A DNA stretch of 64,000 bases from Streptomyces sp. AC1-42W (GTDB lineage: Bacteria; Actinomycetota; Actinomycetes; Streptomycetales; Streptomycetaceae): the NCBI RefSeq assembly GCF_003248355.1, contig NZ_QKWY01000002.1, positions 2,728,001-2,792,000 on the forward strand. Direction: 5' to 3'. How positions within the stretch are numbered: position 1 is the first letter of the stretch; every line of letters starts with the position of its first letter. The position numbers and the translations under genes are program-made. The notes beneath the pieces are model-generated. The model saw only the letters and a list, made by a program, of their open reading frames with translations, was not told where the DNA came from and ran no database searches. Below are positions 1 to 6,652 of this stretch, one piece after another.

Positions 1-465
1 CCGTTCACCGAGCAGACCGACGACGACTGGAAACTCGCCCTGGACACCGGCCTCTTCGCCACCCGCAACTTCATGCTCGCCGCCTATCCCGAACTCCGCA
101 GGAGCGCGGGCGCCGTCGTCAACTTCGCCTCCGGCGCCGGCATCGACGGCCAGCCCAACCAGGCCTCGTACGCGGCGGGCAAGGAGGCCATCCGGGGCCT
201 GAGCCGGGTCGTCGCCAACGAGTGGGCGGCGGACCGGATCCGGGTCAACGTCGTCTCCCCGATGGCGCGGACGGCGGGCGTCGCCGCCTGGGCGGAGGCC
301 CACCCCGAGCAGTACGCCCTCTCCGCCGCGAAGGTCCCGCTCGGCCGCTTCGGCGACCCGCGCACGGACGTCGCGCCCGTCGTCGCGTTCCTGGCGAGCG
401 ACGACGCCCGTTACATGACCGGCCAGACCCTGATGGCGGACGGCGGCGCGATCAAGCTCCGCTGA
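1..465 (+). CDS. SDR-family oxidoreductase, 3' part
   Basis: The reading frame is open from the first base, so the gene starts outside the window; 154 residues are visible. The C-terminal half of a short-chain dehydrogenase/reductase is clear: the catalytic Tyr-x3-Lys occurs in QASYAAGKEAI, followed by the usual RVNVVSP loop and a C-terminal LASDDARYMTGQTLMADGG segment typical of classical SDRs. The NAD(P)-binding GxxxGxG motif is missing because it lies upstream. The substrate cannot be inferred. A strong inverted repeat follows the stop codon and is shared with the convergent next gene. Confidence 0.9.
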   Translation, partial: PFTEQTDDDWKLALDTGLFATRNFMLAAYPELRRSAGAVVNFASGAGIDGQPNQASYAAGKEAIRGLSRVVANEWAADRIRVNVVSPMARTAGVAAWAEAHPEQYALSAAKVPLGRFGDPRTDVAPVVAFLASDDARYMTGQTLMADGGAIKLR

Positions 466-480
466 CCCCCGCGGCCGTCC

Positions 481-517
481 GCCCCCGTCCCCGCCGCCCC
501 GGTGCGGGGACGGGGGC
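481..517. terminator. bidirectional terminator hairpin
   Basis: Perfect 14-bp GC stem (481-494 with 504-517) with a 9-nt loop, lying between the convergent SDR and nucleotidyltransferase-like genes. There is no U tract, as is usual in Streptomyces. Confidence 0.6.
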
Positions 518-519
518 GT

Positions 520-1560
520 TCAGTCGTGGATCTCCGGATTGGCGGCCAGGATCTTCCCGGTGGCCGCCCACAGTTCGGGTACGAAGCGCAGCACCTCGTC
601 GCGCCGGGCGAGAAGGTCCCCGGTGGAGCCGATTCCGGTGAGGTCGGCGACGGCCTCGCGGAACGCCGGCAGCCGGGCGGTGTGCAGCGCGGGCGCGTCC
701 TCGGCCAGCACCAGGTGGCAGCGGGCGAAGGTCGCGACGATCCAGAAGACCGCCTCCCGGTGATCGCCCCGGTCGATCAGCTCCCGGCCGCCCCCGATCG
801 CGACGGGGCGGGCCTGTGCCGTGAGGTCGCCGCCGAAGAAGAACGGCGTGCGTACGACGGGGACCGTGGCGTCGAACGTCCGCGCCAGCTCCGCCAGATG
901 GTGGCGCACCCGCCGCGCCGGGACCGCCTCGCAGCCCAGCAGCGCCAGCAGCCGCGGATAGAGCGTGTCCTGCCCGTACGCGCCGAGCACCTCGCGTACG
1001 GCGGGGTAGCGCAGCCGGACGGTCGGGTTGCGCAGCGCGGCGACCAGCGGGAGGTGGGTGGTGACCCCGGTCGGGAACAGCCAGCTCATCACGCGCGCGG
1101 CGAAGGGCTGTCCGGGGTTCAGGGCGGCGAGCCGGTCCTCGACGCGGTGCCGGGCGTCCAGGCAGCGGCGGCGCACCCGGCTCCGCTCGGCGAAGCGCGG
1201 TGCGACGTACGCGTGCAGGGCGCGCAGCCGGCCCGTGGGGTCGTCGATGACGGTGTCCCGGCGGAAGCCGCCCGCCAGGTGGTACGCGCCCAGCACCGCC
1301 TCCGGGTCGTCCAGCAGGGCCATCGGCTCGTAGGTGATCTCCAGCAGGGTGCCCTCGTGGCGGAGCTTGCCGGGCTTCGCGGGTGCCTCCTCGCCCGCCG
1401 TCACCACGACCACGTCGACGTCCGATGCGGCGGGCAGCTCCGCCCCGTCCGGGAGGCCGACCGTCGAGCCGGTGAAGTACGCCCCCCGGTAGTCCGGTCG
1501 GGGGCGGGCGTGCGCGGTGACCCAGTGCGCGGCCGCGGCCCGCGCGTCTCCGACTCTCAT
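520..1560 (-). CDS. nucleotidyltransferase-like domain protein
   Basis: A 346-residue cytoplasmic protein. Residues about 30-52 read GSTVG...SDVDVVVV, which resembles the Gly-Ser and Asp-x-Asp metal-binding core of the pol-beta nucleotidyltransferase superfamily. The remainder is helical without membrane segments or a recognised second domain. The ATG start is immediately upstream of the conserved-looking MRVGDARAAAAHWV. It is convergent with the SDR and divergent from the reductase gene. A role in transferring a nucleotidyl group to a small molecule or protein is possible, but no substrate is indicated; the superfamily call is by motif only. Confidence 0.65.
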   Translation of the reverse strand: MRVGDARAAAAHWVTAHARPRPDYRGAYFTGSTVGLPDGAELPAASDVDVVVVTAGEEAPAKPGKLRHEGTLLEITYEPMALLDDPEAVLGAYHLAGGFRRDTVIDDPTGRLRALHAYVAPRFAERSRVRRRCLDARHRVEDRLAALNPGQPFAARVMSWLFPTGVTTHLPLVAALRNPTVRLRYPAVREVLGAYGQDTLYPRLLALLGCEAVPARRVRHHLAELARTFDATVPVVRTPFFFGGDLTAQARPVAIGGGRELIDRGDHREAVFWIVATFARCHLVLAEDAPALHTARLPAFREAVADLTGIGSTGDLLARRDEVLRFVPELWAATGKILAANPEIHD

Positions 1561-1686
1561 ACCCCGACTCCTACGGGCCGGCCCGGTCCCGAGTCAAGCC
1601 GCGCCGTCCGGTTCGACGGGCGGGCCGGGCGGTAGCGTCGGGCACGGTTCAACACCCCTGTCCCGACGACCACCCGGTGAGGTGCG

Positions 1687-2253
1687 ATGCGCAGGATCGT
1701 CTACTGGATGTCGATGTTCCTCGACGGCTTCATCGAGAGCCCCCGGCGGGAGATCGACTGGCATGTCGTCGACGAGGAACTCCACCGCTACTTCAACGAC
1801 CAGCTCGCCGGCATGGGCGGCATGCTGGACGGCCGGGTCACCCATCAGCTGATGGCGGACTTCTGGCCCACCGCCGACCGGGACCCGGCCAACGCCGGAA
1901 CGGTGGCCGAGTTCGCCGCGATCTGGCGGAACACCCCCAAGTACGTGTACTCGCGGACGCTGGAGCGGGCCGACTGGAACACCACGATCGTCCGCGAGGT
2001 CGTCCCGGAGGAGGTGCGGGCGCTCAAGGAGCAGCCCGGCGGCGATCTGGCGCTCGGCGGCGCCGGCCTCGCCGCCTCCTTCGCCGCGCTCGACCTGATC
2101 GACGAGTACCGCGTCTACGTCCACCCGGTGCTCATCGGCCGGGGCAAACCGATGTTCCCCACCGAGGAGTCCCGCACCGCCCTCCGGCTCCTCGGCACCC
2201 GCACCTTCGGCAGCGGGGTCGTGGAGCTGAGGTACGAGCGCGACCGGGACTGA
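1687..2253 (+). CDS. dihydrofolate reductase family (RibD C-terminal-like) protein
   Basis: A 188-residue protein beginning MRRIVYWMSMFLDGFIE, the N-terminal strand characteristic of the RibD_C/DHFR-like fold used by many actinobacterial single-domain reductases. Residues about 120-130 (GGDLALGGAGLAASF) form the glycine-rich NADP-binding loop and DEYRVYVHPVLIGRGKPMF is the usual C-terminal conserved segment. The family reduces small heterocyclic substrates with NADPH but most members are uncharacterised. A GAGGT ribosome-binding site precedes the ATG. It stands alone and ends at a hairpin shared with the convergent amidase. Confidence 0.85.
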   Translation: MRRIVYWMSMFLDGFIESPRREIDWHVVDEELHRYFNDQLAGMGGMLDGRVTHQLMADFWPTADRDPANAGTVAEFAAIWRNTPKYVYSRTLERADWNTTIVREVVPEEVRALKEQPGGDLALGGAGLAASFAALDLIDEYRVYVHPVLIGRGKPMFPTEESRTALRLLGTRTFGSGVVELRYERDRD

Positions 2254-2257
2254 CCGG

Positions 2258-2304
2258 CCGCGCCCCGGGCCGACGCCGCCTCGCTCGGCCGGTCCGGGGC
2301 GCGG
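2258..2304. terminator. convergent terminator hairpin
   Basis: Inverted repeat with an 11-bp stem (2258-2268 with 2294-2304) and a long GC-rich loop, located between the stops of the convergent reductase and amidase genes. Confidence 0.4.
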
Positions 2305-2311
2305 AGGCGGG

Positions 2312-3853
2312 TCAGCGGCCGGCCTGGAGCGCGCCCCAGGTGTCCGGTCCCACGATCCCGTCGGCCGTCAGCCCCCGGCTCGTCTGGTACGAGCGCACCG
2401 CGGTCCCGGTCGCCGGGCCGAAGCTGCCGTCGGCGTCCACGGTGGAGCCGAGCGCGGCGGTCAGGGCGCGCTGGACCCGCTTCACATCCTCGCCGGCCGC
2501 CCCCTCGGCCAGCTCCGGCGTGGTGCCCGCGGAGAGCAGCGCCGTCCAGGTCCGGGCGCCCACGATCCCGTCCGCTTCCAGGCCGCGCGCCGTCTGGAAC
2601 GACTTCACCGCGCTCTCGGTGGCCGTGCCGAAGACGCCGTCCGCCTCGCCCGCCGGGTGGCCCTGCGCGTTCAGCAGCCGCTGGACCGCGGTGACCTGGG
2701 GCCCCGTCGCGCCCGGCCGCTGGGTCGTGTACGCGGGGAAGCTCAGCCCGTCGCCGGTGCCGCCGTCCGTGGCGCCGCCGACCAGTTCCATGTAGCGGTC
2801 CCAGTCCCAGTTCGGGCCGGGGTCGGTGTGGTCGTTGCCCGGCGCCTCGCTGTGGCCGATGATGTGCGCCCGGTCCTTCGGGATGCCGTACTTCTCGCAG
2901 AGCGCGGCGGTCAGCGCGGCGGAGGAGCGGTACATCGTGTCGGTGAACCAGGTCGGGTCGTCCACGAAGCCCTCGTGCTCGATGCCGAGCGACGAGGTGT
3001 TGGCGCTGCGCGCGTGGTACGCGGTGTCGGCGTCGCGCACCATCTGGGTGATCCGGCCGTCCGACGAGCGCACCACGTAGTGCGAGCTGACCACGGACTC
3101 CGGGTCCTGGAACCAGCTGATGGTGCCCGCGTACGAGCCCTGGGTGACATGGATGACGACCTTGTCGACGGTCGCGGTGCGGCCGGTGGTGTAGTTGTTC
3201 GGGTCGGCCGGGACCCAGAGCGCCGATGGGTAGTCGGCGCTGCGGACGGAGTAGTCGGCGGCGGTCCCGGCCTTGTCGGGGGAGACCGGCCGCCCGGTCA
3301 CCGAGATCCGCTCGCCGTCCGGGGTGAGCGCGTCGAGCCCGTCCGCCAGGAAGGTGTAGACGGTGTCCGCGTAGAGCGCGGCGGCCGGCCCCTCGGCGCC
3401 GCTGTAGCGGGCGACGGCCGGGTACCAGGCGTCGATGTCGTCGCGGTCCCGCGCGTCGAGCCCGAGCGCGTCCGCGTAGCCGCGCAGCACCGCCGCTCCG
3501 CCCAGGACGTTGACGGCGGCGTCGGAGCGCAGGGCGGCGAGCGGTTCGCCGGTGAGGTCGGCGGCCCGTTCCAGGGTGTGGTGCGCGGGGTTGCTGACGA
3601 GGTGCATCACGCCGTAGCCGTTCGCCTGGCTGGGACGTCCGGCGTGGCCGTCGAGGTGGGTCTCGCCGTACCCGACGGCGGCGAGCAGGTCACGCGGTAC
3701 GTCGAACTCCTCGGCGGCCCGTTCGAACGCCCGGTCCAGCGGGTGGCCGGTGTCCGCGGCGGCGAGTGCCGGGGTGCCGGTGGCGGCGAGGACGGTGGCG
3801 GTCAGGGCGGCGAGGAGGGAGGCCCTGGTGCGGGCGGCGGCGCGAGTCGGCAT
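2312..3853 (-). CDS. secreted N-acetylmuramoyl-L-alanine amidase with two peptidoglycan-binding domains
   Basis: A 513-residue exported cell-wall hydrolase. The chosen ATG follows an AGGAG site at 6-nt spacing and starts an Ala-rich signal peptide (MPTRAAARTRASLL...ALAAAD). Residues about 30-160 are an Ala-rich helical, lysozyme-like segment (VGYGETHLDGHAGR). The Amidase_2 (PGRP-like) domain follows, with zinc-ligand histidines in VIHVTQG, SLGIEHEG and IIGHSEAPGNDHTDPGPNWDWDRY. Two PG_binding_1 repeats form the C-terminus (QRLLNAQGHPAGEADGVFG and QRALTAALGSTVDADGSFG). It should cleave the amide bond between MurNAc and L-Ala in peptidoglycan. A longer upstream in-frame start exists but would bury the signal peptide. 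Confidence 0.92.
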   Translation of the reverse strand: MPTRAAARTRASLLAALTATVLAATGTPALAAADTGHPLDRAFERAAEEFDVPRDLLAAVGYGETHLDGHAGRPSQANGYGVMHLVSNPAHHTLERAADLTGEPLAALRSDAAVNVLGGAAVLRGYADALGLDARDRDDIDAWYPAVARYSGAEGPAAALYADTVYTFLADGLDALTPDGERISVTGRPVSPDKAGTAADYSVRSADYPSALWVPADPNNYTTGRTATVDKVVIHVTQGSYAGTISWFQDPESVVSSHYVVRSSDGRITQMVRDADTAYHARSANTSSLGIEHEGFVDDPTWFTDTMYRSSAALTAALCEKYGIPKDRAHIIGHSEAPGNDHTDPGPNWDWDRYMELVGGATDGGTGDGLSFPAYTTQRPGATGPQVTAVQRLLNAQGHPAGEADGVFGTATESAVKSFQTARGLEADGIVGARTWTALLSAGTTPELAEGAAGEDVKRVQRALTAALGSTVDADGSFGPATGTAVRSYQTSRGLTADGIVGPDTWGALQAGR

Positions 3854-4195
3854 TCCTGCTCCTGCTCTGTGGGAGGGGAGACGGCCCCGGCCCCGGAGGG
3901 GACGGACCGGGCGGCCGCGAAGCCTGCTCACGATAGGGAGCCAATGAATGTATGACAATCACTCTGGCGGCGTGTCGAACTCCCTTTCACTCCAATGGAG
4001 TTGACCGTTCGCGAGCCCTCGTGCGCCCCCAGGGATTCGTACACCCGTGCAGGAACCCACCGCACGGGGGAACGCGGCCCGGACACATCGCCGACAGGGC
4101 GTATAACAGAGAACTCCGGACCGGCCGGCGTCCCCGATGGCAGTCACATCTCACGCGGCAAGGCGTCACCGCGTACGACAGCGGAGAAGTGCCCG
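3854..4195. other. divergent intergenic region
   Basis: 342 bases between the divergent amidase and acyl carrier protein genes. The left side holds a credible amidase promoter. On the right, TATAAC at about 4102 could be a -10 box for the carrier protein operon, but no convincing -35 box is seen. No conserved small ORF is evident. Confidence 0.5.
3930..3958 (-). promoter_or_regulatory. putative amidase promoter
   Basis: On the minus strand TTGTCA (-35) and TATCGT (-10) are separated by 17 nt, about 75 bases upstream of the amidase start codon. It resembles housekeeping sigma consensus; no experimental support. Confidence 0.5.
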
Positions 4196-4435
4196 ATGAG
4201 CATGAGCACGGCAGACGAGATCAGCACCCTGCTGACCGCCAACTTCGGAACCGACCCCCTGGCGATCCGCCCGGAGGTGCCCCTGCGGCAGCTCCGCCTG
4301 GACTCCCTGGCGCTGGAGGAGCTGCGGCTCCTCATCGAGGACCGGATGGACGTCGATCTCGACGACGTCCAGATCACCTCCCGCGACACCGTCGCCCAGC
4401 TCGTCGAGGCCGTCCACCGCAAGGCCGCCGCGTGA
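4196..4435 (+). CDS. acyl carrier protein
   Basis: A 79-residue acidic four-helix carrier protein. The phosphopantetheine attachment serine is Ser37 in RLDSLALEE (the DSL motif). The length is standard for a discrete ACP. The ATG lies after a GGAGAAG site; an alternative ATG two codons later is possible. The stop overlaps the GTG start of the ketosynthase (GTGA), so the two are translationally coupled and likely act together: the ACP carries the acyl chain that the ketosynthase elongates. It is separate from any complete fatty-acid synthase operon in this window. Confidence 0.93.
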   Translation: MSMSTADEISTLLTANFGTDPLAIRPEVPLRQLRLDSLALEELRLLIEDRMDVDLDDVQITSRDTVAQLVEAVHRKAAA

Positions 4436-5676
4436 CCGCCCGGTACCGCCCGGAGCCGTTCGCCGCGGCCGTCACCGGGATCGGCCTCGTCACCTCCGCG
4501 GGCGTCGGCGCGGAGGCCACCTGGCGCGCCGTCAACGACCCCGCGACCGCGCCCTGCGTCCCGCACCGCGCCGAACTCGACGGCCTGCCCTGCGACTTCA
4601 TGTACAGCGTCCAGGACCTCGACACCCGCGCCGTCCTCGGAATCGCCGCCCACCGGCTGATGGACCGCTTCTCGCACCTCGCCGTCATCGCCGCCCGCGA
4701 GGCCGTCGCCGACGCCGGACTCGACCCCGCCGTCTGGGACAGCGGCCGGGTCGCCGTCGTCATCGGCTCGGCCCACGGCGGCCTGCCCTTCTACGACGAG
4801 CAGCACACCACCCTCAGCGAACGCGGCGCCCGCCGCGTCTCGCCCAAACTCGCCCCGCTCGCCGTCGTCAACGGCGCCGCCAGCAGCGTCGCCACCGACC
4901 TCGGCGCACACGGCCCCAGCCAGGCCGTCTCCACCGCCTGCTCCTCCGGCACCGTCGCCATCGGCACCGCCCACCAGATGCTGCGCACCGGAGCCTGCGA
5001 CATCGTCGTCGCCGGCGGCGCCGAATCCGTCTGCTCCCGGCTCCTGATCGCCAGCGCCTGCCGCCTCAAGGCCGTCTCCACCCGGCGCGACGACCCGCAG
5101 GCCGCCTGCCGCCCCTTCGACACCCACCGCGACGGCTTCGTCGTCGGCGAGGGCGCCGGACTCCTCGTCCTCGAACGCCCCGAACACGCCCGCGCCCGCG
5201 GCGCCGCCGTCCGCGCCCACATCGCCGGCTACGGCGCCTCCAGCGACGCCTACTCCGCCGTCGCCCCCGACCCCGACGGACTCGGCATCGAACGCGCCCT
5301 GCGCACCGCCCTCGCCGACGCCGGGATCGACGCCGCCGACATCGGCCATGTCAACGCCCACGGCACCTCGACCGTCTCCAACGACCTCATCGAGGCGGCC
5401 ATGCTGCGCCGGGTCCTCGGCGACCACCCCCTCGTCACCTCCACCAAGGCGATGACCGGCCACACCCTCGGCGCCGCCGGCGGCATCGAGACCGCGCTCA
5501 CCGTCCTCGCCCTCCAGCACCGGCTCGTCCCGCCCACCGTCAACCTCGACGCCCCCGACCCGGACATCCCCGTCGAGGTGGTGAGCAAGGAGGCCAGGCC
5601 CGCCGTGTTCGACGCGGCCGTCAAGACCTCGCTCGGCTTCGGGGGCCACAACGCCGCCCTCGTCCTCACCAGGTGA
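4432..5676 (+). CDS. beta-ketoacyl-ACP synthase (FabF/KS-alpha type)
   Basis: A 414-residue condensing enzyme starting at a GTG that overlaps the ACP stop. The catalytic triad is complete: Cys170 in VSTACSSGT, His310 in VNAHGTSTVSND and His344 in KAMTGHTLGAAGG. It should catalyse decarboxylative Claisen condensation of an ACP-bound extender with an acyl starter. No chain-length-factor partner, malonyl transferase, ketoreductase or dehydratase is adjacent, so this is not a type II polyketide minimal set; it resembles stand-alone ACP/KS pairs such as NodF/NodE. The product is unknown. The alpha/beta hydrolase gene follows after 16 nt. Confidence 0.92.
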   Translation: MTARYRPEPFAAAVTGIGLVTSAGVGAEATWRAVNDPATAPCVPHRAELDGLPCDFMYSVQDLDTRAVLGIAAHRLMDRFSHLAVIAAREAVADAGLDPAVWDSGRVAVVIGSAHGGLPFYDEQHTTLSERGARRVSPKLAPLAVVNGAASSVATDLGAHGPSQAVSTACSSGTVAIGTAHQMLRTGACDIVVAGGAESVCSRLLIASACRLKAVSTRRDDPQAACRPFDTHRDGFVVGEGAGLLVLERPEHARARGAAVRAHIAGYGASSDAYSAVAPDPDGLGIERALRTALADAGIDAADIGHVNAHGTSTVSNDLIEAAMLRRVLGDHPLVTSTKAMTGHTLGAAGGIETALTVLALQHRLVPPTVNLDAPDPDIPVEVVSKEARPAVFDAAVKTSLGFGGHNAALVLTR

Positions 5677-5692
5677 CCGGGGCCCGGAGAAC

Positions 5693-6625
5693 ATGACCGA
5701 AGAGATCATCCGCACCCTCACCGTGGACGGGCTGCGCTTCCGCTACCGCGCCCTGCGGCAGCCCGACCCGCGCACCGAACCGGTCGTCGTCCTCGGCGGC
5801 GCGCTCCAGGGCATCCACGGCTGGCCCCAGATGGACGAGCACCTCGGCCCGCACGCCACCGTCGTCACCGCCGACCTGCCCGGCATGGGCGGCGCCGACC
5901 CGCTGCCCCCCGGCACCGGCGACGACCTGCTGCGCGCCGCCGTCACCGCCGTCCTCGACGACCTCGGCGCGGACCGGGTCAACCTCTACGCCTTCTCCTA
6001 CGGCACCTCGATCGCCTTCGCCTGCGCCCGCCACGACCCCGCCCGCGTCGCCCGCCTGGTCCTCGGCGGTGTCCCGTCGCACATCACCGAGGCCCAGCGC
6101 GACGGCTGGGCCCGCGCGGTCGACCGGCTCGACACCGGCGACGTGACGGGGCTGGCCCGGCTCACCGCCGAGGCGCTGATGTGCCTGGACCCGGACCGCC
6201 GGGTCCACCGCAGGGACCTCGCCCTGCGCTACGTACGCCGGTCCTTCGTGCACGCCCTCACGCACTCGCCGCACGCCGAGCGCTCGCTGCGCCGGTCGCT
6301 GGAGCACCGCCCCGACTTCTCCGGCGGGCTGAGCGGGGTGCCCGCGCTCGTCTTCGCGGGCGAGCACGACACCGTGACCCCGCCGGAACACCAGCGCGCC
6401 TTCGCGGCCACCATCGAGGGCAGCCGCTTCCTGACCATCGGCGAGTCGGACCACTGGGTCGTCCTGGAGCGCCCCGACGACGTGGCGGACCTGGTGGCCC
6501 GCTTCATGACCGACCGGCCGCTGGACTCCGCCCCCGCGCTGCGGCCGATCACCCCGCTGCCCCGGCCGCGCGCCGGGGCGGCGGGGGCGGCGGGGGGATC
6601 GGCCCTGCCACGGGCGGGCGGCTGA
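5693..6625 (+). CDS. alpha/beta hydrolase of the ACP-ketosynthase cassette
   Basis: A 310-residue alpha/beta-fold hydrolase with a GGAGA ribosome-binding site. The nucleophile elbow is AFSYGTS with Ser102 (Ala replaces the first Gly of G-x-S-x-G). The acid residue is probably Asp in VFAGEHDTVTPPEHQ and the histidine is in IGESDHWVVLERPDD. As third gene of a tight operon behind an ACP and a ketosynthase, it may act as a thioesterase or transacylase releasing the acyl product; that role is inferred from context. The C-terminal about 40 residues are low-complexity Ala/Gly/Pro. A hairpin overlaps its stop codon. Confidence 0.88.
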   Translation: MTEEIIRTLTVDGLRFRYRALRQPDPRTEPVVVLGGALQGIHGWPQMDEHLGPHATVVTADLPGMGGADPLPPGTGDDLLRAAVTAVLDDLGADRVNLYAFSYGTSIAFACARHDPARVARLVLGGVPSHITEAQRDGWARAVDRLDTGDVTGLARLTAEALMCLDPDRRVHRRDLALRYVRRSFVHALTHSPHAERSLRRSLEHRPDFSGGLSGVPALVFAGEHDTVTPPEHQRAFAATIEGSRFLTIGESDHWVVLERPDDVADLVARFMTDRPLDSAPALRPITPLPRPRAGAAGAAGGSALPRAGG

Positions 6626-6644
6626 GCGCCCGCCGCCCGCCCGT
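6610..6644. terminator. terminator hairpin overlapping a stop codon
   Basis: Perfect 12-bp inverted repeat (6610-6621 with 6633-6644) enclosing the hydrolase stop codon, in the convergent gap with the nuclease gene. Confidence 0.55.
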
Positions 6645-6652
6645 GCGCCGGA

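Noticed and set aside
4144..5721. Minus-strand 525-codon frame opposite the ketosynthase
   Set aside because: Gly/Asp/Val-rich antisense shadow with no domain; the plus strand has a complete catalytic triad.
4196..6625. Type II polyketide minimal PKS
   Set aside because: There is only one ketosynthase, with an active Cys, and no chain-length factor, cyclase or ketoreductase.
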